Of a DNA stretch of 64,000 nucleotides, positions 1-6,460 are shown piece after piece. A program made the position numbers and the translations under genes. Where the stretch lies: NCBI GenBank assembly GCA_004297775.1, contig SCUE01000012.1, positions 186,001-250,000 on the forward strand, given 5' to 3'. Under the pieces are notes generated by a model. That model did no database searches. It was given only the letters and a program-made list of their open reading frames with translations, and had not been told where the DNA came from. How positions within the stretch are numbered: position 1 is the first letter of the stretch; each line of letters opens with the position of its first letter. This stretch comes from Chloroflexota bacterium (GTDB lineage Bacteria; Chloroflexota; UBA6077; FW602-bin22).

Positions 1-1037
1 TGAATCTCGCCCGCCAGATTCAGGCGATGCTCGAACAAGCGATTGGCCCGAACCGCGCGGTCGTGCGCGTCAATGCCAATCTGAATTGGGACCAGGTGAC
101 GCAGGACAGCGAGTTCTTCGTCCCGCCTTCGACGGTGCCCGACGCGCGCCCCAATGTCGTCCGAAGTGAGCAGTCCGTAACCGAGAAATTCGCCGGACCA
201 CCGGTGGCGCTGCCGGGAGGCGCGCCAGGCGTGCCGTCGAACGTGGGACCGGGCGCGCAGGCCGCTCAGAGCATGACGATTCCGGGTGCGCCCGTCGCAT
301 ACGAGCGCACCGACACGATCAAGAATCATGAAATCTCGAAGACCGTCGAGAAGTTGACGAAGGCTCCCGGCGCCATCGAGCGCATGACCGTCGCGGTCAT
401 GCTCGATGGACCGATGGAAGAGATCCAAGTTCAGGCAATTGAGCGCACCGTCGCGGCCGCGGCCGGGATCAAGCCGGAACGCGGGGATGTCGTGACCGTG
501 GCTTCGATGCCGTTCGATCGTTCGCTACAGGAACAGCAGAGGCGACAGATGCAGGAATCAGCGCAACTCGAGTTCTACTTCAACATGGCGAAGGTTGGCG
601 CAGCGGTGCTGATCTCGCTCTTCGTCTTGCTTTTCCTTCGATCGATGTTGGCGCGGCCAAGCGTCACCTCGACCGTGCTCGGGCCGCAGCTACTCCCCGG
701 GACGATGCCGGGTGTGCCCGGTGCTGGCGGAGACGAGGCTCTTGGCGCGGGCGAATACTACGACGAGGAGTTCGAAGAGGAGGAAGAGGAAGAGTCGATC
801 GAAGACGAGCTGCCGGCGCCGGAAATGCTGGAAGAGCTCGAAGCGCCGATCGAAATCCCCGAAATCGCTTCGCCCGAAGAAGAGCGGATCCGCGAGATGG
901 AAGAGCGCCTGCGCGAAGCGCAGGAGCGCCGTCAGGCACTCGAAGAGCAAGTCTTCAATCTTGCCCGCAACAACCCGGAGGCGCTGGCCGATCTCATCAA
1001 GACGTGGCTCGAAGAGGAAGAGGAGGCACGGGTCTAG
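1..1037 (+). CDS. fliF: Flagellar MS-ring protein FliF, C-terminal part (5' end outside window)
   Basis: FliF builds the membrane-embedded MS ring at the base of the flagellum. The reading frame is open from base 3, and the first residues run straight into the FliF pattern around QAMLEQAIGPNRAVVRVNA, so the gene is cut by the window edge. About 190 residues into the visible part is a membrane helix (AKVGAAVLISLFVLLFLR). It is followed by a strongly acidic linker (EEFEEEEEEES) and a C-terminal amphipathic end (NPEALADLIKTWLEEE), the part known to bind FliG. The stop TAG is directly followed by the fliG ATG, so the two are probably translationally coupled. Confidence 0.95.
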   Translation, partial: NLARQIQAMLEQAIGPNRAVVRVNANLNWDQVTQDSEFFVPPSTVPDARPNVVRSEQSVTEKFAGPPVALPGGAPGVPSNVGPGAQAAQSMTIPGAPVAYERTDTIKNHEISKTVEKLTKAPGAIERMTVAVMLDGPMEEIQVQAIERTVAAAAGIKPERGDVVTVASMPFDRSLQEQQRRQMQESAQLEFYFNMAKVGAAVLISLFVLLFLRSMLARPSVTSTVLGPQLLPGTMPGVPGAGGDEALGAGEYYDEEFEEEEEEESIEDELPAPEMLEELEAPIEIPEIASPEEERIREMEERLREAQERRQALEEQVFNLARNNPEALADLIKTWLEEEEEARV

Positions 1038-2048
1038 ATGTCGCGCGCCGCTCGAATGCCGAGCCGCGCTGGCACTCGACGCGCGGCCATTTTGCTTACG
1101 ATGCTCGGCGGCGATTCCGCGGCCGCGATCCTGCGCGACCTTCCGGACGATGCGATCGAAGCGATCACGGCTGAGATCGTTCGCCTGGACGACGTGTCCG
1201 AGCAGGAACGCACCGCGGCGCTCACCTCCTGTGTATCGACCGCGAACGGATCATCGAACGCGTCCGTCGCAACCGACTATGCACGCGAGCTCCTGACCCG
1301 GACCCTCGGCGCGGCCCGCGCAGTCGCGGTCGTGGCCCGCCTGGGGCGCGACGAAGACGGCGCGTTCGACTTTCTGTCACGAGTTGATCCGGCCGCGATC
1401 GGGGCGTTCTTCGAGAACGAACATCCTCAGACCGCGACGATTGCGCTGGCGCACATGCCCCGCGAACTGGCTGGCCGCGTCCTCTCGCGTTTGCCGATCG
1501 GCGCCCAGGTGGACATCGCGCAACGTCTGTCACGTCTCAGTCCGGTCGAACCACGGTTCGTCGAGAGAATTGTGGAGGCGATGCGCTCGTCGTTGGCGCC
1601 GGCCATCGAGTTTGCGGTGCGACGAACGAATGGCGTCGAGTACCTCAGTCGAGTCCTGGCGGTCTCGGACTCCGAGACCGAACGCGTGGTAATGGCGGCG
1701 GCTGAGACGGCTGACCCCGGTCTTGCCCGCGAGCTTCGTGAACGCTCGTTCACATTCGACGACATCGGGAATCTAGCCGATCGGTTAGTCGAGAAGCTGG
1801 CGCGATCGGTGCCGCTCGGCGACCTGGCGGTGGCCCTCCGCGGCGCGTCGCCGGCGATGCGGGACCGGTTTCAGGCGAATATGTCCGAGCGGGCACGCGA
1901 TGCGCTCGCGAGCGAAATGGCGCGCCTAGGCCCGGCGCGTGTTCGCGCGATTGATGACGCGCAACATAAGATTGTCGCACTGGCGCGTCGATTGCTCGGA
2001 GGAGACGTCACGGTGTCTCGGTTCGCTCAACGCGACGCTCTCGTGTGA
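1038..2048 (+). CDS. fliG: Flagellar motor switch protein FliG
   Basis: FliG is the rotor protein of the C-ring that couples stator force to rotation and binds FliF. The 336-residue length is normal. The middle domain carries the signature ENEHPQTATIALAHM near residue 128. The C-terminal torque domain is recognisable from FTFDDIGNLADRLVEKL through a DLAVALRGAS segment to an MSERA-type motif and the closing DAQHKIVALARRL. The ATG follows the fliF stop with no gap. Its own stop TGA overlaps the ATG of fliH by one base, consistent with one operon. Confidence 0.95.
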   Translation: MSRAARMPSRAGTRRAAILLTMLGGDSAAAILRDLPDDAIEAITAEIVRLDDVSEQERTAALTSCVSTANGSSNASVATDYARELLTRTLGAARAVAVVARLGRDEDGAFDFLSRVDPAAIGAFFENEHPQTATIALAHMPRELAGRVLSRLPIGAQVDIAQRLSRLSPVEPRFVERIVEAMRSSLAPAIEFAVRRTNGVEYLSRVLAVSDSETERVVMAAAETADPGLARELRERSFTFDDIGNLADRLVEKLARSVPLGDLAVALRGASPAMRDRFQANMSERARDALASEMARLGPARVRAIDDAQHKIVALARRLLGGDVTVSRFAQRDALV

Positions 2049-3034
2049 TGGCAAGAATCCTTCGCGGCGCGCGCGTGCATCCCGAAGGTGTTGTCATTGG
2101 CGATGGCGTGCCGCGAGATGAGTTCGATGGAGCGCTGGGCGCGGATGACGCGACCTCGCGCGAGGCGTCGTGGTGGAACCCCACCGCGCTTCCTGTTTGG
2201 TCGCAAGCCGGCGAATCCGTCAAACCTGCCTTCGGCGAGGACGAACGACCATCGGAGATCGCCGAGCTTGAGCGCGCGGCCTTCGAACGGATCGAGGAGG
2301 CGGACCGGCGGCTCGCCGAAGCTGAAGCGATGCTCGTGGCCAGTCAAACCGAGGTGGAGCGTGTTCTCGGTGACGCCCGACGCGCCGCGGCGAACTTGAT
2401 CTCCGATGCGGAGGCACGATCTTCCGCGTTGCGAGAGGAGGCGGCCGCTTTGCGGGACAAGGCGGAAACTGAGACTGAGGAAGCGCAACGCGCGGCCGAG
2501 GAGTCGGGCCGTTCATCCGGCTACGAAACGGGATTCGCCGAGGGACGCGAGGCTGGCCTTGTGGCAGGCCAATTGGCCGCGGACGAAACGAGCCGCGAAC
2601 GCGTTGGCATCATCAGCGATCTGGCGGCAACCGCCGCCCTCGATCGACGCGAGCTCCTTCGTCATGCCGAGGCCGATCTCGTGCGTCTGGCGATCGAAAT
2701 CGCGCGTCGGATCCTGAACCGCGAGGTGTCGATTCGACCCGACACCGTTCGCTCGGTGGCAGAGGCGGCGTTGCGCCTCGTCTCGGCGAACGGCGGGATC
2801 CGCCTGCGCGTCCACCCGGACGACATCGAGCCGCTGAGCGAGTACTGGTCCGAGGCGCATGCCTCGGCGGACGGTGACCGGTCGTACGAATTCGTGCCGG
2901 ACGCCGAGGTCGAGCGTGGTGGCGTCATTATCGAAACGCGCGCCGGAACCGTTGATGCCCGCCTTATGACGCAGATCGACGAGGTTGCGCGCGACCTACT
3001 CGACAGCGAGCCGCCACCGTCGCGGGGCGTCTAA
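2048..3034 (+). CDS. fliH: Flagellar assembly protein FliH
   Basis: FliH is the stator-like regulator of the export ATPase FliI in the cytoplasmic part of the flagellar type III export machine. The roughly 328-residue protein has a variable N-terminus, a long Ala/Glu-rich coiled coil (about residues 75-160), then a GxxxG-type repeat (GYETGFAEGREAGLVAG) typical of FliH/YscL. The C-terminal domain contains LVRLAIEIARRILNREV and RVHPDDIEPL. The ATG overlaps the last base of the fliG stop; an in-frame GTG lies one codon upstream. It directly precedes fliI, its partner. Confidence 0.9.
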   Translation: MARILRGARVHPEGVVIGDGVPRDEFDGALGADDATSREASWWNPTALPVWSQAGESVKPAFGEDERPSEIAELERAAFERIEEADRRLAEAEAMLVASQTEVERVLGDARRAAANLISDAEARSSALREEAAALRDKAETETEEAQRAAEESGRSSGYETGFAEGREAGLVAGQLAADETSRERVGIISDLAATAALDRRELLRHAEADLVRLAIEIARRILNREVSIRPDTVRSVAEAALRLVSANGGIRLRVHPDDIEPLSEYWSEAHASADGDRSYEFVPDAEVERGGVIIETRAGTVDARLMTQIDEVARDLLDSEPPPSRGV

Positions 3035-3035
3035 G

Positions 3036-4394
3036 GTGACGCGACTTGTCGACGGCGGCATCGCCCGAGCTGTCGAGGAGCATCGGATCGATCTATCGGC
3101 GCGCGTCGACCGCGTCCGCCAACTGGAACCGATCCGCTGCACCGGATCCGTTACGCAGGTCGTCGGATTGACGATCGAAGCCGAGGGTATCTCGAGTCGG
3201 GTCGGAGAGATTTGCGAGATCGTCCCCGGAGGGTCGTCGCGATCGATCCCAGCCGAAGTCGTCGGATTCCGAGATCGCCGCGTCCTATTGATGCCGTTCG
3301 GCACGATGGACGGAATTCGGCCGGGCACTCCGGTGCGCGCGAACGGCGGCGTGTTCGGCGTCCCGGTCGGCGACGAGTTGCTCGGCCGCGTGATCGATGG
3401 CCTGGGAAGGCCGATCGATGACCTCGGTCCGATTACGGCCACGCGACGATATCCGACGACATCGGATTCCCCACACCCGCTCCAGCGATCGCGCATCCAG
3501 GATGTCTTGACGACCGGCGTTCGGGCGGTCGACGGACTGTTGACAGTCGGCCGCGGCCAGCGCATTGGCATCTTCGCGGGCTCCGGCGTCGGCAAATCGA
3601 CACTTCTGGGCATGATCGCCCGCAATACCGAGTCGGACATCAGCGTCATCGGTCTGATTGGCGAGCGCGGCCGTGAGGTGCGTGAGTTCATCGAGCGCGA
3701 TCTCGGTCTCGAGGGCCTCAAGAAATCAGTCGTCGTCGTGTCGACGTCCGACCAGCCGGCGCTGGTACGACTGAAAGGCGCCTGGGTCGCGACCGCGATC
3801 GCCGAGTACTTTCGCGACCGTGGTCGAGACGTGACGCTGATGATGGATTCCGTGACGCGATTCGCGATGGCGCAGCGCGAACTGGGCCTGGCCGTCGGTG
3901 AGCCGCCGGCCTCGAAGGGTTACACGCCGAGCGTCTTCGCGCTCTTGCCGCGCTTAATGGAGCGGGCCGGAACCTCCAACACGGGCACGATCACCGCCTT
4001 TTACACCGTCTTGGTCGAGGCCGATGACCTCAATGAACCGATCACCGACACCGCGCGGTCCATCTTGGATGGACACATCGTCCTCTCGCGCGATCTCGCG
4101 GCCGAGAACCACTATCCAGCGATCGACGTGCTCGGTTCGGTGAGCCGCGTGATGACTGATGTCACGTCGCCGGAGCACCGACAGTGGGCCGGGAACGTGC
4201 GTGAAACAATGGCCGTCTATGCCAACGCGCGCGATCTCATCAACATCGGCGCTTACGTCCGAGGCTCGAATCCGCGGATCGATGCCGCGATACGCGACAT
4301 GCCGGCCGTGACGCGGTTTCTGCGCCAAACACCGGACGAGAAGTCGGCCTGGGACGAGACGCTGACCCAGCTTTCTGGGCTGTGTCCCGAATGA
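3036..4394 (+). CDS. fliI: Flagellar export ATPase FliI
   Basis: FliI is the F1-beta-like ATPase that powers or unlocks flagellar protein export. About 452 residues, the usual size. A Walker A motif GSGVGKST lies near residue 182 and a Walker B region VTLMMDSVTRFA near residue 266, with GERGREVREF and PPASKGYTPSVFALLPRLMERAG between and after. I chose the GTG two bases after the fliH stop because the homology starts here (VTRLVDGGIARAV); the frame stays open further upstream inside fliH but that extension has no family resemblance. It belongs to the fliF-fliJ operon. Confidence 0.95.
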   Translation: MTRLVDGGIARAVEEHRIDLSARVDRVRQLEPIRCTGSVTQVVGLTIEAEGISSRVGEICEIVPGGSSRSIPAEVVGFRDRRVLLMPFGTMDGIRPGTPVRANGGVFGVPVGDELLGRVIDGLGRPIDDLGPITATRRYPTTSDSPHPLQRSRIQDVLTTGVRAVDGLLTVGRGQRIGIFAGSGVGKSTLLGMIARNTESDISVIGLIGERGREVREFIERDLGLEGLKKSVVVVSTSDQPALVRLKGAWVATAIAEYFRDRGRDVTLMMDSVTRFAMAQRELGLAVGEPPASKGYTPSVFALLPRLMERAGTSNTGTITAFYTVLVEADDLNEPITDTARSILDGHIVLSRDLAAENHYPAIDVLGSVSRVMTDVTSPEHRQWAGNVRETMAVYANARDLINIGAYVRGSNPRIDAAIRDMPAVTRFLRQTPDEKSAWDETLTQLSGLCPE

Positions 4395-4411
4395 AGCCGG
4401 GTATCGTGGGT

Positions 4412-4436
4412 GGGAATAGGTGCCACACCTATTCCC
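4412..4436 (+). repeat. Perfect 11-bp inverted repeat between fliI and fliJ
   Basis: The arm GGGAATAGGTG (4412-4422) is an exact reverse complement of CACCTATTCCC (4426-4436), separated by the 3-base loop CCA. It sits in the widest gap of the front flagellar genes (4395-4467). No T-tract follows, so an intrinsic terminator is unlikely. It could be an mRNA processing or stability hairpin, or a REP-like palindrome. Confidence 0.6.
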
Positions 4437-4467
4437 GTCAGGGCGGCACAGGGGTTAGAACCTAGTC

Positions 4468-4935
4468 GTGGATCGCCGATTTCGGCTGCTCTCCGTGTTG
4501 CGGTATCGGGAAAGCCGAGAGGATGCGCTGCAGCTTGAGTTTGCGCGCCGATTGTCCGAGCAACAGGCCGAGCAACGTCGTCTCGATGACTTGCGCGGTC
4601 AGGCGGACACCGCGGTGACTCGTTTGACCGACCAACTGCGTGGTGGGCCGATCGACATCGGAGTCGTCGTCGAATTCATCGCGCACCTCGACGTGCTCGG
4701 TGGCGCGATCATGCACCAGACCGAGAGCGTCCGAGCTGCCGAGACCCGGTCAGAGACGCAGAGAGTCGAGCTCGTGGCTGCGATGCAAGACCGCAAGGTG
4801 ATGGATAAGCTGCGCGAGCGACACGACCAGGACTACGCGGCGTGGGCCGATGGCGTCGAGCAGCGCGCCGTCGATGACATCGTGACCGCTCGCTTTGCGG
4901 CGCGAAAGGGCCAGTCCGTCGGAGCGGCCACGTGA
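4468..4935 (+). CDS. fliJ: FliJ-like flagellar export chaperone
   Basis: FliJ is the small coiled-coil central stalk of the FliI ring and escorts export chaperones. The 155-residue product starts MDRRFRLLSVLRYRESRED, the typical FliJ opening (F-x-L-x-x-V-L-x-x-R), and is almost entirely helical with regular Leu/Arg/Glu heptads. The start is GTG. FliJ sequences diverge strongly, so position immediately after fliH and fliI is an important part of the call. Its stop overlaps the next gene's GTG by four bases (GTGA). Confidence 0.8.
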   Translation: MDRRFRLLSVLRYRESREDALQLEFARRLSEQQAEQRRLDDLRGQADTAVTRLTDQLRGGPIDIGVVVEFIAHLDVLGGAIMHQTESVRAAETRSETQRVELVAAMQDRKVMDKLRERHDQDYAAWADGVEQRAVDDIVTARFAARKGQSVGAAT

Positions 4936-5573
4936 AAGCCGGTCAAGGCATTGCGCTCGATAGCATCGGTGCAATCCGCGATCTGCCGGTCTTTCGTCAA
5001 CGGCGCTCTGTGCCGGTGGCGCCGTTCGCGGGGATGCTGGCGGCGGCGCGTGGCACCCCACCCGCGCCAGCGGAATCGGCGCGCGGCGGCAAGCTGCCGG
5101 CACGCGTCATCGAGGCTCCAAAGGCCTCGTTCGCGAACGATCGTCTCGCCGCGAACGAGTCGCGCGATTCCGCATCGTTCGGTGGATACGCTGATTTGAT
5201 CGCCCGGGCATCATCTCGGCACGGCGTCGATCCGACGCTGATCGCGGCAGTAATCCGGGCCGAATCGGGATTCGATCGAATGGCAGTCTCGCGCTCCGGC
5301 GCGAAGGGCCTAATGCAATTGATGGATGGCACGGCTCGATCGCTCGGCGTATCGAACCCGTTCGATGCGGAACAGAACGTCGAAGGTGGAACACGTTTCC
5401 TTAGCTCGCTCTTGAATCGATTCGGGACGCCAGACCTGGCGCTCGCGGCATACAATGCCGGGCCGACGGCGGTCGCAACCCACGGCGGTATCCCGCCATA
5501 CCGCGAGACCCAGGCCTACGTGTCGAAAGTCCTCGACTACCAGAAGAGCTACCAATCAGGACTGATGACGTGA
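4932..5573 (+). CDS. Lytic transglycosylase (SLT domain) inside the flagellar operon
   Basis: A 213-residue protein whose C-terminal half is a Slt70-type transglycosylase domain, which cleaves the MurNAc-GlcNAc bond of peptidoglycan. The catalytic Glu is in IRAESGFD near residue 111, followed by GAKGLMQLM and the AYNAGP motif. The first 85 residues are low-complexity and show no classical signal peptide. Export could therefore go through the flagellar machine itself, as for rod-associated muramidases (inference). It is coupled on both sides (GTGA overlaps with fliJ and flgB), which points to a role in opening the wall for the rod, comparable to the muramidase half of FlgJ. Confidence 0.85.
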   Translation: MKAGQGIALDSIGAIRDLPVFRQRRSVPVAPFAGMLAAARGTPPAPAESARGGKLPARVIEAPKASFANDRLAANESRDSASFGGYADLIARASSRHGVDPTLIAAVIRAESGFDRMAVSRSGAKGLMQLMDGTARSLGVSNPFDAEQNVEGGTRFLSSLLNRFGTPDLALAAYNAGPTAVATHGGIPPYRETQAYVSKVLDYQKSYQSGLMT

Positions 5574-6019
5574 TCCCCGGATTGTTCGACGATCCGGCCG
5601 GAAAGGTGGTCCGCGCCAGTTTGACCGGACTCCAGGCGCGCCAGCGAGCCATCGCCAACAACATTGCGAATGTCGACACGCCCGGATACAAGGCCCTGGG
5701 CGTCGACTTCGAGTCGCAGTTGAAGGCCGGAGTGACCGCGACGGCGTCGGGACGCGCCCGTCACGTATTCCGACTCGGGCTGGAGACGACCGACCCGCGG
5801 CACATTCCGCTTCCACCAATCGTGGACCGGCCGGGCGAGATGCGTTTCGACGCCGCGCCGACTGCCGATGGCACGCGGCGGAATGATGGGAACACGGTCG
5901 ATATCGATCGTGAGATGACCAAATTGGCCGAGACGCAGATTTCTTACAACGCACTCGGGCAGGTGCAGTCGAATCGATTCGGTGTGCTGCGCACGGCGAT
6001 TAACGAAGGTCGAAGGTAG
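5570..6019 (+). CDS. flgB: Flagellar proximal rod protein FlgB
   Basis: FlgB is a proximal rod subunit. At 149 residues it has the usual size. The N-terminus carries the rod/hook family signature RQRAIANNIANVDTPGYKA, followed by the FlgB-type extension FESQLKAGV. The C-terminus (TKLAETQISYNALGQVQ) forms the partner helix. The GTG start overlaps the stop of the transglycosylase gene by four bases. In most bacteria flgB is followed by flgC and fliE; here fliE follows directly, so flgC must be elsewhere or missing. Confidence 0.9.
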   Translation: MIPGLFDDPAGKVVRASLTGLQARQRAIANNIANVDTPGYKALGVDFESQLKAGVTATASGRARHVFRLGLETTDPRHIPLPPIVDRPGEMRFDAAPTADGTRRNDGNTVDIDREMTKLAETQISYNALGQVQSNRFGVLRTAINEGRR

Positions 6020-6029
6020 GTAAGCGGCG

Positions 6030-6362
6030 ATGTCGATTGGACCGATTGGGCCTCGTCCACCGCGTGCTCCCGGGATCGAAATCGATCTGGCCGGTCCACG
6101 GCCCGCCAGTGCTCGCGACCCAGGCGGCGCCGGCGCCGCGGCGGCTTCGTTCGGCTCGCTCTTGAAGGATTCGTTGACCCAGTTGGACGCGCTTCAGAAG
6201 CAGGCCGACTCGAACGTCGCACGGTTGGCGATGGGTGAATCGGTCGACCTCCACGACGTCACAATCGGTCTCGAGCAGGCGAGCCTCGGCTTCCAGCTCG
6301 TGACACAGGTTCGCAACAAGCTCGTCGAGGCGTACCAGGAAATCAGCCGGATGCAGGTCTAG
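6030..6362 (+). CDS. fliE: Flagellar hook-basal body adaptor FliE
   Basis: FliE joins the MS ring to the rod. The 110-residue product has a disordered Pro/Ala-rich start and the conserved C-terminal half: SFGSLLKDSLTQLDALQKQAD, then LAMGESVDLHDVTIGLEQASLGFQLVTQVRNKLVEAYQEISRM-like sequence ending with the usual QV. The ATG lies ten bases after flgB, and AGGTAGG upstream is a plausible ribosome binding site. It is the last gene before a longer gap with a hairpin. Confidence 0.93.
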   Translation: MSIGPIGPRPPRAPGIEIDLAGPRPASARDPGGAGAAAASFGSLLKDSLTQLDALQKQADSNVARLAMGESVDLHDVTIGLEQASLGFQLVTQVRNKLVEAYQEISRMQV

Positions 6363-6367
6363 CCGTC

Positions 6368-6389
6368 CGTCGTAGTGCAAACTACGACG
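6368..6389 (+). terminator. Perfect 9-bp hairpin with GCAA tetraloop after fliE
   Basis: CGTCGTAGT (6368-6376) pairs exactly with ACTACGACG (6381-6389) around a GCAA loop, a stable GNRA tetraloop. Only three Ts follow (6390-6392), so it may be a weak terminator or an mRNA processing/stabilising hairpin between fliE and fliK. Confidence 0.5.
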
Positions 6390-6415
6390 TTTGCGCGAGT
6401 GGCGCGGGACGCGAC

Positions 6416-6423
6416 CCCGATAA
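6416..6423 (+). promoter_or_regulatory. Possible sigma-28-like -10 element upstream of fliK
   Basis: CCCGATAA differs by one base from the flagellar sigma-28 -10 consensus GCCGATAA and lies about 38 bases before the fliK ATG. No good TAAA -35 box is visible 15 bases upstream, so this is only a candidate. Confidence 0.22.
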
Positions 6424-6460
6424 GAATTCCCAGGTCAGGGGAATCAGGGGTGCGTGATCG

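Noticed and set aside
712-1296. 194-codon + strand ORF across fliF and fliG
   Set aside because: It is an off-frame shadow, very rich in Arg and Ser, with no domain; fliF and fliG are clear in the other frames.
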